A stretch of DNA of 50,360 nucleotides from Streptomyces humi (GTDB lineage: Bacteria > Actinomycetota > Actinomycetes > Streptomycetales > Streptomycetaceae): positions 1-50,360 of the forward strand of contig NZ_LBMU02000126.1 of NCBI RefSeq assembly GCF_001005085.2, read 5' to 3'. A program made the translations under genes and the position numbers. Of this stretch, positions 1 to 7,925 are shown piece by piece. Each line of letters begins with the position of its first letter. Within the stretch, counting starts at the first letter, position 1. The notes under the pieces are model-generated. The model had not been told where the DNA came from and ran no database searches. It saw nothing but the letters and a program-made list of their open reading frames with translations.

Positions 1-57
1 GGACGAGTAGGCCCTGTCCGCCAGGACCATGTCCGGCCTGGTGCGCCCTTTGGATGT

Positions 58-519
58 TCACCGGGCCGACGCTGTGGTGTCCGAATCCTTGGTCAGGATG
101 TGATCGAAGGAAATCACCGTGAACTCGTTGTAGTTGTCCGGGGAGAAGCGGATTTCCTCCTCCCAGTCATGGAGCATGACCGTGCGCTTGCCGGTGATCT
201 CCCATGTTCCGTGGTAGATGTTTTGGGTGCCGTGCTGGTCCTCGTGCCACTCGTGGTCGCGGCTGAAGCGGATCTGTTGATGCAGGTCGGTGTCGCGGTG
301 GTTGTTCCACACGCCGATCACGTCTGCCTCCGTGATGGGCCTGTCGATGCCCGGGGCACTGGATGTGCCGCTGGGTGTGGAAGCTGTCTGCCGCTGAGCA
401 GACGTCCTGCGGGAGCCGTCGTCCGCCCGGGCGTCCGAGTCGCAGGACGCCAGAGTGAGCATTAGGGGACCCGCCGCCAGCAGAGCGGCGGCCCGCGGTG
501 CGACTCGCCTCGTTTTCAT
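58..519 (-). CDS. small putative lipoprotein
   Basis: A 153-residue protein with an N-terminal basic stretch (MKTRR), a hydrophobic core and a lipobox ending in Cys26 (L-A-S-C). It should therefore be exported and lipid-anchored. After a Ser/Thr/Gln-rich linker (about residues 27-58) a compact domain begins at about residue 60 with a V-x-G-V-W-N pattern and a later G-T-W-E-I-T strand, as in small beta-barrel extracytoplasmic domains of actinobacteria. The exact function is not recognised. A purine-rich GAAGG lies just before the ATG. It shares the strand of the operon to its right but is separated by about 98 bases, so it is probably its own unit. Confidence 0.75.
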   Translation of the reverse strand: MKTRRVAPRAAALLAAGPLMLTLASCDSDARADDGSRRTSAQRQTASTPSGTSSAPGIDRPITEADVIGVWNNHRDTDLHQQIRFSRDHEWHEDQHGTQNIYHGTWEITGKRTVMLHDWEEEIRFSPDNYNEFTVISFDHILTKDSDTTASAR

Positions 520-617
520 CGTCCTTCACTTTCTTCTCTCATGAACTGCTTCGGTGGCCGCATCGTCGCCACGGCGACCTCGCGTGGTGGTCGGCGGCCC
601 GCGTCGTGCCGGGGCGA

Positions 618-1634
618 TCAGGGACGCAGGAAGGTCTTGATGGCGCGGCGTTCGTCCATGGCCTGGTAACCCTCGGCAGCCTGGTCGAGGGGCAGGGTGA
701 GGTCGAAGACGCGGCCGGGGTTGATCTGTCCGGTCATGACGCGGTCGATGAGGTCGGGCAGGAAGCGGCGTACGGGGGCGGGTCCGCCCTGGACGGCGAC
801 GTGGGAGTAGAACAGGGAGGCGCCGTCGATCTGGACGCCGTGCGGGACACCGGCGATGCCGACGCCGCCGCCGGGGCGGGTGGCGCCCAGGGCCTGCTGG
901 GTGGACTGCTCGGTGCCAACGCATTCCAGGACGCGGTCGGCGCCGATGCCGCCGGTCATGTCCTTGATGCGGGCCACGCCTTCGTCGCCGCGTTCGGTGA
1001 CGATGTCGGTGGCGCCGAAGGCGCGGGCCAACTGCTGGCGGCTGTCGTGGCGGGACATGGCGATGATGCGCTCCGCGCCGAGCTCGCGGGCGGCCAGGAC
1101 GGCGGAGAGGCCGACGGCTCCGTCGCCGACGACGGCGACGGTGTCGCCGCGCTGCACGCCGGCGGCGATGGCGGCCCACCAGCCGGTGCCCATGACGTCG
1201 GAGCAGGCCAGCAGGTCGGGCACCTGGGCGTCGGTGGGCAGGTCGGAGGTGGGGACGAGGGTTCCGTTCGCATGCGGGATGCGGATGTACTGGGCCTGGC
1301 AGCCGCCGACGAACTCACGGTGAAGGCAGTTGCTGGGGTAGCCGTTGCGGCAGTTGGGACAGGTGCCGTCGCTGGCGAAGAAGGAGCCGACGACGAACTG
1401 ACCGGGCCGTACGTTGGTGACTTCGTCGCCGACTTCCTCGACGATGCCGGCGTATTCGTGGCCGATGGGGGCGGGGTCCTTGACTGGGTTGATGCCGCGG
1501 TAGTCCCACAGGTCGGAGCCGCACACGCAGGTGGCGAGAGCGCGGATCACGGCGTCGGTGGGCTTGAGGATCTTGGGGGTGTCGCGGTCTTCGACGCGGA
1601 CGTCGCCGGGGCCGTAGAGGATGGCTGCACGCAT
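618..1634 (-). CDS. zinc-dependent alcohol dehydrogenase (MDR family)
   Basis: A 338-residue medium-chain dehydrogenase. The N-terminal catalytic domain carries C-G-S-D near residue 38 and G-H-E-Y about 20 residues later, the catalytic zinc pattern. A structural-zinc-like loop (D-G-T-C-P-N-C then N-C) follows; Asp stands where a first Cys is usual, a variation I recall in this subfamily. The Rossmann domain shows V-G-D-G-A-V-G-L. It should oxidise an alcohol or reduce an aldehyde with NAD(P). It is the last gene of a five-gene minus-strand operon (MFS, SDR, CMD-like, cupin, ADH), 45 bases after the cupin. The substrate is unknown. Confidence 0.9.
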   Translation of the reverse strand: MRAAILYGPGDVRVEDRDTPKILKPTDAVIRALATCVCGSDLWDYRGINPVKDPAPIGHEYAGIVEEVGDEVTNVRPGQFVVGSFFASDGTCPNCRNGYPSNCLHREFVGGCQAQYIRIPHANGTLVPTSDLPTDAQVPDLLACSDVMGTGWWAAIAAGVQRGDTVAVVGDGAVGLSAVLAARELGAERIIAMSRHDSRQQLARAFGATDIVTERGDEGVARIKDMTGGIGADRVLECVGTEQSTQQALGATRPGGGVGIAGVPHGVQIDGASLFYSHVAVQGGPAPVRRFLPDLIDRVMTGQINPGRVFDLTLPLDQAAEGYQAMDERRAIKTFLRP

Positions 1635-1679
1635 GTCGGGTACTCCTTGCTGATCTTCAGGGTGGTTCGGAGAGGAGAT

Positions 1680-2078
1680 TCAGAGGTCGCGGGTGCGCGG
1701 GGCGGCGTACTCGGTGTCGGTGACGTGGTCGAGCCAGGTGACGTCGTCGCCTTCCCACAGTGCGATGTGGGTCATGAAATGGTCGGGGGCGGCGCCGTGC
1801 CAGTGCTCCTCGCCCGGCGGCGTCCAGATGACCTGGCCCGGGTGGGCTTCGAGGATCTTCCCGCCGCGGAACTGGATCAGGGCGATGCCCTGGACGATGT
1901 ACAGCGTTTGGCCGATGCCGTGGGAGTGCCAGGCGGTGCGGGCGCCGGGTGCGAAGTGCACCGCGTTCGCCCGCGTCGTCGACGGCTGCTCGCCGCGGTA
2001 GATGACATCGGCCCAGGCATCGCCGGTGAAGTTGGCCTCCGGCAGCTTGCGGGAGGCGGGCCGCTCGATCAGCTCCAT
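1680..2078 (-). CDS. cupin, manganese hydroxynitrile-lyase-like
   Basis: A 132-residue single-domain cupin. Metal ligands are visible as His51, His53, Gln57 and His92 (W-H-S-H-G-I-G-Q, then G-E-E-H-W-H). This H-x-H-x3-Q plus distant His arrangement matches the bacterial cupin (R)-hydroxynitrile lyases, such as the Granulicella enzyme, rather than the usual Glu-containing cupin site. The flanking text (F-A-P-G-A-R-T-A-W-H, P-G-E-E-H-W-H-G-A-A-P, and H-V-T-D-T-E-Y near the C-terminus) fits the same family. Neighbouring CMD-like, SDR and ADH genes are usual companions of these cupins. Actual lyase activity is inferred; many family members have unknown physiological substrates. Confidence 0.85.
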   Translation of the reverse strand: MELIERPASRKLPEANFTGDAWADVIYRGEQPSTTRANAVHFAPGARTAWHSHGIGQTLYIVQGIALIQFRGGKILEAHPGQVIWTPPGEEHWHGAAPDHFMTHIALWEGDDVTWLDHVTDTEYAAPRTRDL

Positions 2079-2150
2079 GAGTTCGCTCCTTACATGAGGG
2101 CGCCACGCGGGGCGGGCGGCGCGACGGGTTGGGGTGCGCCAGCCGGCGGG

Positions 2151-2471
2151 TCAGTTGTGGAAGAGGTCCTTGGCCACGGCCATGGCGGACATGGCGCGGG
2201 GCCAGCCGGTATAGAAGGCGAGGTGGGTGAGGGCCTCGACCAGCTCGGCTTCGGTTGCGCCGTTGTCCTTGGCGCGGCCCAGGTGGTGGCGCAGCTGGTC
2301 GGTGCTGTCGCTGGTGACCAGGCACGCCACGGTGATGAGGGACCGGTCGCGGGGTGTGAGGCCGGGGCGTTGCCACACCTCGCCGAACAGGACGTCGTCG
2401 GTGAAGTGCACCAGCTGGGGGGCGAAACCGCCGAACATCCGGGCCGCACCCGAGGGCTGCTTCTCGGACAT
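2151..2471 (-). CDS. carboxymuconolactone decarboxylase-family protein
   Basis: A 106-residue all-helical protein of the CMD/AhpD superfamily. Visible features are R-D-R-S-L-I-T-V-A-C near residue 41, a following H-H-L-G-R-A segment, and the G-A-T-E-A-E-L-V-E-A helix. There is no C-x2-C pair, so it is not an AhpD-type peroxidase. The start is the ATG at 2471 (MSEKQPSG); longer reading frames upstream overlap the SDR gene and lack family similarity. It lies between the SDR (50-base gap) and the cupin (72-base gap). In related gene sets it accompanies HNL-like cupins, but its reaction there is not established. Confidence 0.88.
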   Translation of the reverse strand: MSEKQPSGAARMFGGFAPQLVHFTDDVLFGEVWQRPGLTPRDRSLITVACLVTSDSTDQLRHHLGRAKDNGATEAELVEALTHLAFYTGWPRAMSAMAVAKDLFHN

Positions 2472-2521
2472 GGTGTGCTCCCTTTCGGTCGGGCTGGGTG
2501 AAACGGGCGCAGAGGTGGGGG

Positions 2522-3283
2522 TTACTGGATGGTGTAGCCGCCGTCGACGGCCAGGGCGTGGCCGATGACGAAGCTGGCCTTGTCGCTGGCCAGCCACAGC
2601 ACGGCCTCGGCGATCTCTTCGGGGCGGCCCAGGCGGGCGATGGGCTGCTGGGCGAGCAGGGCGTCCATCGCCTCGGCGTCGGTGGTGGTCATCCGCTCGA
2701 CCATGGGGGTGGCGATGATGCCGGGGCATACGGCGTTGATGCGGATGCCGCGGGCGGCGTACTCCAGGGCGGCGCTCTTGGTCAGGCCGAGGACGCCGTG
2801 TTTGGAGGCGTGGTAGGCGCCCAGGCCCGCGATGCCGATCAGCCCGCCGATGGAGGCGCAGTTGACGATCGCGCCGCTGCCCTGGGTGCGCATCTGCTGC
2901 AGCTCGTACTTCATGCAGTTCCACACGCCGCGCAGGTTGATGGCCTGGACGCGGTCGAACTCGGCGCCGTCGGCGTCGGCGGTCTCCACGTTCGGGGTCT
3001 GCACGCCGGCGTTGTTGTACGCGAAGTCCAGGCGCCCGAAGGCGGCGACGGTCTGCTGCACGAGGTCGGCCACCTGGGCTTCGACGGCGACGTCGCAGAC
3101 AACCGGCAGTGCCCGGTGGCCTTCGGCGATCAGATCGTCGGCGGCTTGGCGGACCGTCTTTTCGTCGATGTCGGCCAGGACCACGGCCGCTCCTTCGGCG
3201 GCGAAGGCGCGGGCGGTGGCCAGGCCCATTCCGGCGCCGGCGCCGGTCACCAGCGCCACCTTGTCCGTGAACGTGTTACTCAT
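2522..3283 (-). CDS. SDR-family NAD(P) oxidoreductase
   Basis: A 253-residue classical short-chain dehydrogenase. The cofactor motif T-G-A-G-A-G-M-G lies near residue 13, N-N-A-G at 90-93, catalytic Ser144 and the Y157-x3-K161 pair, then the C-P-G-I-I-A-T-P loop. The C-terminal A-V-D-G-G-Y is typical. The ATG at 3283 (MSNTFTDK) is the natural start. It probably oxidises or reduces a small alcohol/ketone in the same pathway as the downstream alcohol dehydrogenase. The gene follows the MFS transporter by 53 bases in one transcription unit. Confidence 0.93.
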   Translation of the reverse strand: MSNTFTDKVALVTGAGAGMGLATARAFAAEGAAVVLADIDEKTVRQAADDLIAEGHRALPVVCDVAVEAQVADLVQQTVAAFGRLDFAYNNAGVQTPNVETADADGAEFDRVQAINLRGVWNCMKYELQQMRTQGSGAIVNCASIGGLIGIAGLGAYHASKHGVLGLTKSAALEYAARGIRINAVCPGIIATPMVERMTTTDAEAMDALLAQQPIARLGRPEEIAEAVLWLASDKASFVIGHALAVDGGYTIQ

Positions 3284-3336
3284 TGCGCTGTTCCTTTGCT
3301 CTGGTGTCGGTCGGGGGTGTGTCGGTTCGGCGGCGG

Positions 3337-4728
3337 TCAGACAGCTCGGCTGCGGCCCAGGCGTGGGGCGGCGAGTGCCGCCAGCAGGGCGATGACGGCT
3401 GCGAGGGTGAGGCTGATGCGCAGGCCGTGCTGGAAGCCGGCCGGGGTGGAGATCAGTGCGCCGAAGACAGCCACGGCCAGGGCGCCGCCGAGCTGGCGGC
3501 TGGTGTTGAATACGCCGCTGGCGGTGCCGGTCTGCTCGGCGGGCACGTGCTCCAGGAGCAGGGCGGTGGTCGGGGGCATCACCAGCGGGCCTGCCATGCC
3601 GACGGGTATCAGCAGCAGCGCGCTCGCCCATACCGGCAGCGAGGCGGGCACCAGTGCGAGGGTGATCGATCCGGCCGCGATCAGGACCAGTCCGGCGATG
3701 ACCGGCACGCGGGACCCGGTGCGCTCGGCGATCCGTGCGGACAGGGGGGTCAGGCAGGCGCTGAGCAGCATCATCGGCAGGAACGTGAGTCCGGCGCCCA
3801 GCGCCGAGAGACCGTGCTGCTGCTGGAAGTACAGGGAGAACAGGAACGGCAGCCCGTAGAAGCCGACCATGAACGCGAAGCCGATGCCGGTGGCGACGAC
3901 CATGGTCGGGGACCGGAACAGAGCCAGGGGCACCATCGGATGGGCCACCTTGGCCTGCGCCGTGAAGAACGCGGCCAACGCGACGAGGGCGACGGCGAGC
4001 GAGACGAGGACCTGCGGCGCGGTGAACCCGGCGTCTCCGGCTTCGATCGCTGCGAAGGTGAGACCGCCCATCGCGAGGATCGCGGTGATCTGGCCGATCC
4101 AGTCGAAGGGGGCGGGCCGGGTCGGCGAGGGCTGGGTACGGCGCAGCAGCACCAGGGTGATCAGGCCGACCGGCAGGTTGACGAGGAAGATCATCCGCCA
4201 GGAGGCCAGGCTCAGCAGGCCGCCGAGCACCGGGCCCGCGGCAGCGGCCACGGCGCCGCCCATCGCCCACACGGCCACCGCGCGCGCCCGGCGGGCCGGG
4301 TCGGGGAACGCCTGGCGCACCAGGGCCATGGAGGTCGGCATGGTGACGGCCGCGCCGATGCCCTGGATGACACGGGCGGCGATGAGGGCCGGCTCAGTGG
4401 GGGCGAGCCCGCAGGCCAGCGACGCGATGATGAACAGGCTCAGGCCGCCGGCGAACGCGCGGCGGGCCCCGATCCGGTCCGAGAGGGCCCCGGCGGACAG
4501 CAGCAGCGCGGCGAACATCAGGGTGTAGGCGTCGACGACCCATTCCAGGCCGGTGATCCCGCCGCCCAGCGCGTCACGGATCGAGGGCAGGGCGACGTTC
4601 ACGATCGTCGCGTCCAGGGTGATCACGAAGAAGCCGAGGACGGCGGCGGCCAGGGTCGCGGTGGCGTGCCGATTAGTCTCGGGCGCGCCCATCTCCGACG
4701 ACCGGTGCAGCGAAGCGGTGAGAGGCAT
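3337..4728 (-). CDS. MFS drug-efflux transporter, DHA2 type
   Basis: A 463-residue inner-membrane protein with about 14 predicted hydrophobic segments, the number typical of the EmrB/QacA (DHA2) group. The first segment contains L-D-A-T-I-V-N-V-A-L-P, the family's motif D1, followed by the loop motif D-R-I-G-A-R-R. It likely exports a toxic small molecule by proton antiport. A second ATG at 4692 is also possible; neither has a strong ribosome site. It is the promoter-proximal gene of the minus-strand operon and is divergent from the XRE regulator, which probably controls it. Confidence 0.9.
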   Translation of the reverse strand: MPLTASLHRSSEMGAPETNRHATATLAAAVLGFFVITLDATIVNVALPSIRDALGGGITGLEWVVDAYTLMFAALLLSAGALSDRIGARRAFAGGLSLFIIASLACGLAPTEPALIAARVIQGIGAAVTMPTSMALVRQAFPDPARRARAVAVWAMGGAVAAAAGPVLGGLLSLASWRMIFLVNLPVGLITLVLLRRTQPSPTRPAPFDWIGQITAILAMGGLTFAAIEAGDAGFTAPQVLVSLAVALVALAAFFTAQAKVAHPMVPLALFRSPTMVVATGIGFAFMVGFYGLPFLFSLYFQQQHGLSALGAGLTFLPMMLLSACLTPLSARIAERTGSRVPVIAGLVLIAAGSITLALVPASLPVWASALLLIPVGMAGPLVMPPTTALLLEHVPAEQTGTASGVFNTSRQLGGALAVAVFGALISTPAGFQHGLRISLTLAAVIALLAALAAPRLGRSRAV

Positions 4729-4885
4729 GACGGTCTGTGGTCCTTTTCAGGGAGAGGAACGATGCCGGCCATGACGGGCCGGTCACCCACCCACAGAACC
4801 ACACACCCCATCTGACCTGGGAGTCCTTGTCAGGAGGGGTACTGTCAGGGACCCTCCGGCGGGGGCTGTGTCCTACGCTGAAGGC
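4729..4885. promoter_or_regulatory. divergent promoter region with TGTCAGG direct repeats
   Basis: The space between the MFS operon and the XRE regulator holds two copies of TGTCAGG (4829-4835 and 4843-4849), 14 bases apart. They could be regulator half-sites. A TACGCT hexamer (4874-4879) lies about seven bases before the GTG at 4886, which would fit a leaderless regulator transcript. No convincing -35 was seen. Confidence 0.4.
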
Positions 4886-5767
4886 GTGCCAGCCGACACC
4901 GTCCGTGAGGACATCCGCCACTTCCTCACCAGCCGCCGCGCCCGTCTCACCCCGCAGCAGGCCGGTCTGCCGGACTTCGGCGGGCGGCGCCAGGTCAGTG
5001 GCCTGCGGCGCTCGGAGGTCGCGCAGCTCGCCGCGATCAGCGTCGAGTACTACACCCGCCTGGAACGCGGCAACGTCGGCGGCGTCTCCGAGGAGATCCT
5101 CGACAGCCTCGCCACCGCCCTCCAGCTCGACGACGTCGAACGCGCCCACCTGGCCGCTCTCGTCCGCGCCGCCAACTCCCCACACCGCACTCTTGACCGC
5201 GACGGCGGCACCGCGCACGTCCGCGCCAGCATCCAGCAGATCCTCGACGCGATGACCGGCGCCGCCGCCTTCGTTCGCAACGCCCACCTCGATGTGCTGG
5301 CCACCAACCAGCTCGCCCGCGCCCTGTACCAGGACGCGCTCGACACCACCGAGCAGCCGCCCAACCTGGCCCGCTTCGTCTTCTGCGACCGGCGTGCCCG
5401 CCGCTTCTACCGCGACTGGGAGCAGATCGCCCATGCCGCCGTCGGCAGCCTGCGCACCGAAGCCGCCCGCACCCCCGGCAACACCGATCTCGCCGACCTC
5501 ATCGATGAACTCGTCACCCACAGCCCCGAGTTCGCGATGCGCTGGGACGCGCACGATGTCGAGTACTACCGCAGCGGACAGCAGCACTTCCACCACCCGG
5601 CCGTCGGCGACCTCGACCTCGACTACGACGCTCTCGAGGTGCCCGCAGATCCCGGGCTGACCATCGTCACCTACACCCTGGCCCCCACCACACCCCACGC
5701 CCCCGCATTTCTTCGGCTTCAGACGCAGGCCCCGGCCTCCGACGAGACAGCATCCAGCCCCGCCTGA
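4886..5767 (+). CDS. XRE-family regulator with MmyB-like ligand domain
   Basis: A 293-residue regulator. Residues about 5-85 form the helix-turn-helix domain, with G-L-R-R-S-E-V-A-Q-L-A and S-V-E-Y-Y-T-R-L-E-R-G, the signature of the MmyB-type XRE group. The rest matches the MmyB-like ligand-binding domain (D-V-L-A-T-N-Q-L-A-R-A-L near its start, then R-F-Y-R-D-W). The GTG at 4886 (MPADTVREDI) fits family starts; a GTG at 4868 would add six residues. It diverges from the oxidoreductase/efflux operon and is its likely regulator. The inducer is unknown. Confidence 0.9.
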   Translation: MPADTVREDIRHFLTSRRARLTPQQAGLPDFGGRRQVSGLRRSEVAQLAAISVEYYTRLERGNVGGVSEEILDSLATALQLDDVERAHLAALVRAANSPHRTLDRDGGTAHVRASIQQILDAMTGAAAFVRNAHLDVLATNQLARALYQDALDTTEQPPNLARFVFCDRRARRFYRDWEQIAHAAVGSLRTEAARTPGNTDLADLIDELVTHSPEFAMRWDAHDVEYYRSGQQHFHHPAVGDLDLDYDALEVPADPGLTIVTYTLAPTTPHAPAFLRLQTQAPASDETASSPA

Positions 5768-5821
5768 GGAGCCCGTACCAGCTACGGCCCTCACGAGCCA
5801 TCCCCGTCTCGTTTCTGTCGG

Positions 5822-5861
5822 TTCGTGCGGACGGGCAGCGGATGCGCACCGTCCGCACGAA
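5822..5861 (+). terminator. perfect 13-bp inverted repeat
   Basis: TTCGTGCGGACGG (5822-5834) and CCGTCCGCACGAA (5849-5861) form a perfect 13-bp stem with a 14-base loop. It begins 54 bases after the XRE stop codon, so it is a plausible terminator for that gene. It also lies just before the antiporter remnant and could be an operator. No U tract follows. Confidence 0.6.
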
Positions 5862-5892
5862 GACGATCATGAAGGGAGGAGGCGCACCCAAC

Positions 5893-6144
5893 GTGCTCCG
5901 ACTGGAACTCCTCGCGGTGATCGGCAGGGCCGTACTGGTCTGCGGCGCGCTCGCGCACCGGCTGCACATCGGCCGGCCCGTCCTCCAACTCGCCACCGGA
6001 GCCGTGCTCGGATCCCTGGCCGCCCTGCGTTCCGTGGAGGACGCGGTGCTGCTCCAGATCCAGGCGCAGCTCGACGCCGAGGAAACCCGCCTGCGCCGCA
6101 CAGCATCCGCCGGATACCAGCAGACCACCAGGCCGTGGGATACG
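5893..6144 (+). pseudogene. Na+/H+ antiporter remnant with internal deletion
   Basis: A GTG at 5893 preceded by AAGGGAGGAGG opens a frame that resembles only the two ends of a NhaP-type Na+/H+ antiporter. The first part (L-E-L-L-A-V-I-G-R-A-V, then R-L-H-I-G-R-P-V-L-Q-L-A-T-G) looks like the first membrane segments. It then jumps to Q-A-Q-L-D-A-E-E-T-R-L-R-R, like the cytoplasmic C-terminal helix of these transporters. About 400 residues appear to be missing between. The frame then runs into antisense of the next gene without a natural stop. The identification is by eye. Confidence 0.45.
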
Positions 6145-6167
6145 AAGATGCAGGCGGCGTCGCTGGA

Positions 6168-6848
6168 TCAGCCGGTGAAAACGGCCTCGGCCTGGTCGCG
6201 CCGCTCGTGCAACTCCCAGTACATGGGCGCGATCTGCTCCGGGGTGGCTGAGGGGATGCCCTCCGGTCCGCCCTCCCCGATCCACGTGCTGATCGCCACG
6301 TGTGCAGCGTAGATGCCACTGCCGGCCAGCTCGTTGTGCAGGTTGATCACCCAGTTGCGCAGCGCGCCGCCGGCCGCGTTGACGTTGCCGAACATGGGCA
6401 CCGGGTTGATGGAGCCGCCGCCGGTGGTGAACAGCAGCGTCCCCGCCCCGGCCGCACGCATGGCAGGCAGCACCGCGCGGGCGGCGGTCACCGCGCCGTA
6501 GAAGGTGTACTCGATCTGCGGCTGCAGGTTGTCGACCGTGACCTCGCTGGGGGCGGCCATCGTGAAGCCGGGCACCGGCGAGTGCGGAGCCGGGGAGTAC
6601 TCCAGTACGTCGATGGTGCCGAAACGGGCGCGCACCGCATCCAGGGCGGCCGTCAGAGACGGTCGGTCCAACACATCGGCAGGGAACGCCGCAGCCGTGA
6701 TGCCCTCCTTGCCGAGCAGGGCGACGAGGTCGTCCAGCTTCTCGGGAGTGCGGGCGAGGAGGGCGACCTCGAAGCCGCGGGCGCCGAAGGTGCGGGCGAT
6801 GGCCAGGCCCATACCGGGGCCGGCGCCGACGATAGCGAGAGTAGGCAT
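6168..6848 (-). CDS. SDR-fold protein lacking the catalytic Tyr/Lys
   Basis: A 226-residue Rossmann-fold protein. The N-terminal G-A-G-P-G-M-G motif is a good NAD(P)-binding loop. Where classical SDRs have Ser ... Tyr-x3-Lys, this sequence has T-T-G-G-G-S then G-N-V-N-A-A-G-G-A, so the Tyr and Lys are both missing. It may bind a nucleotide without classical SDR chemistry, or use other residues. It follows the quinone-reductase-like gene by 38 bases and is probably co-transcribed under the TetR regulator at 7926. Confidence 0.85.
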   Translation of the reverse strand: MPTLAIVGAGPGMGLAIARTFGARGFEVALLARTPEKLDDLVALLGKEGITAAAFPADVLDRPSLTAALDAVRARFGTIDVLEYSPAPHSPVPGFTMAAPSEVTVDNLQPQIEYTFYGAVTAARAVLPAMRAAGAGTLLFTTGGGSINPVPMFGNVNAAGGALRNWVINLHNELAGSGIYAAHVAISTWIGEGGPEGIPSATPEQIAPMYWELHERRDQAEAVFTG

Positions 6849-6886
6849 GATCAGTCCTCTTTCATGGGGAGTGCGTAGGGGGAGGT

Positions 6887-7825
6887 TCAGGAGGCGGTGA
6901 CGGCGAGCTTGCCGAGAGCGCCGGCGCCGAACGCCGCGAAGGCGTCCGGCGCCTGCTCCAGGGGGTAGGTCGCGGTGACCGGGACGCGCAGTGCGCCGGA
7001 GGCGGCATCGGCGGCCAGGACGGCGAGGGTCCGCGGGTTCGCGTCGGCCATCACCGAGTGCGCGGTGACGTCCCGGCCTTCGACGGCATCGGGGCCGAAT
7101 CCGAGGGTCGAGGCGATCCGGCCGCCGGCCCGCAACAGGCCCGCGAGCTGGGCGCCGTCACCCGCCAGATGCAGTACCGCGTCCACCCCGCCCGGAGCGA
7201 GAGCGCGGACCTGAGCTTCAAGGTCTGCGGCGAAGTCGACCAGGTGGACCTCGACATCCGTCAGCGCGGACACGAAGTCGGCTTCCTTGCCGGGGCGGGC
7301 GGTAGCGATCACCTTCGCACCCCGCGCGGCAGCGATCTGCACGGCCAACGCGCCCACACCACCGGTAGCGCCGGAGATCAGCACGCTCTCGCCCGGCTTC
7401 AAAGCCACTGCGTCGACGCTGTCCAGCGCCGCCGTCCCGGCCAGCCCCAGCGCACCCGCATCCCTCACCTCCAGGCCCTCGGGTATCGCCGCGACGCCGT
7501 ACCCCGCGGGCACGGTCACGTACTCGGCCAGCGAACCGGTGCCCAGGAACGGCTTCATCACCACGCCGAAGACCGCGGCACCAACCGCGAAGCCCTCCAC
7601 GCCCTCACCGAGCGCCTCAATGGTGCCCGCGAAGTCCTTGCCGAGCACCAGCGGGAAACGGTGCTCCATCGACCCTTGCAGATAACCGGCCGCGGTTGCG
7701 GCATCGAATCCGTTGACGGACGAGGCGGCCACCTTCACCAGCAGCTCTCCAGCCTCGGGACGTGGCGGATCCACCTCACTCACGGAGGGGGCCGCGGGGA
7801 CGGAGTCCAGGGTTACGGCACGCAT
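6887..7825 (-). CDS. NADP-dependent quinone-oxidoreductase-like MDR
   Basis: A 312-residue zinc-free medium-chain reductase of the zeta-crystallin/quinone reductase type. The cofactor loop is S-G-A-T-G-G-V-G-A-L-A-V-Q near residue 150, and the N-terminal domain has G-K-D-F-A-G-T-I. No zinc-binding Cys set is present. Three in-frame starts lie together (GTG 7834, ATG 7831, ATG 7825); the ATG at 7825 is best spaced from GAAAGGTG. It likely reduces a quinone or enone. It diverges from the TetR gene and its promoter region holds palindromic half-sites. Confidence 0.9.
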   Translation of the reverse strand: MRAVTLDSVPAAPSVSEVDPPRPEAGELLVKVAASSVNGFDAATAAGYLQGSMEHRFPLVLGKDFAGTIEALGEGVEGFAVGAAVFGVVMKPFLGTGSLAEYVTVPAGYGVAAIPEGLEVRDAGALGLAGTAALDSVDAVALKPGESVLISGATGGVGALAVQIAAARGAKVIATARPGKEADFVSALTDVEVHLVDFAADLEAQVRALAPGGVDAVLHLAGDGAQLAGLLRAGGRIASTLGFGPDAVEGRDVTAHSVMADANPRTLAVLAADAASGALRVPVTATYPLEQAPDAFAAFGAGALGKLAVTAS

Positions 7826-7843
7826 GGCCATCACCTTTCACAT

Positions 7844-7910
7844 AAGTGGAACGGTCTTCCCGTTTCTCTGCCGTCAGCGTAACAACACAAGTGGGCAACC
7901 TGTTCCACTT
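7844..7910. promoter_or_regulatory. TetR operator: three AAGTGG half-sites
   Basis: AAGTGGAAC (7844-7852) is the exact reverse complement of GTTCCACTT (7902-7910). A third half-site AAGTGG begins at 7889 and forms, with CCACTT at 7905-7910, a 22-bp imperfect palindrome. The right-hand site sits directly before a TAGGAT -10-like hexamer (7914-7919) and the TetR start at 7926. The left site lies just upstream of the divergent MDR start. The layout suits autoregulation and repression of both units. Confidence 0.65.
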
Positions 7911-7925
7911 CGCTAGGATGGGGTC

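Noticed and set aside
498..2501. A 667-codon plus-strand frame opposite the ADH, cupin and CMD-like genes
   Set aside because: Low-complexity Gly/Ala/Val/Asp composition typical of antisense frames; it spans several real minus-strand genes and their gaps.
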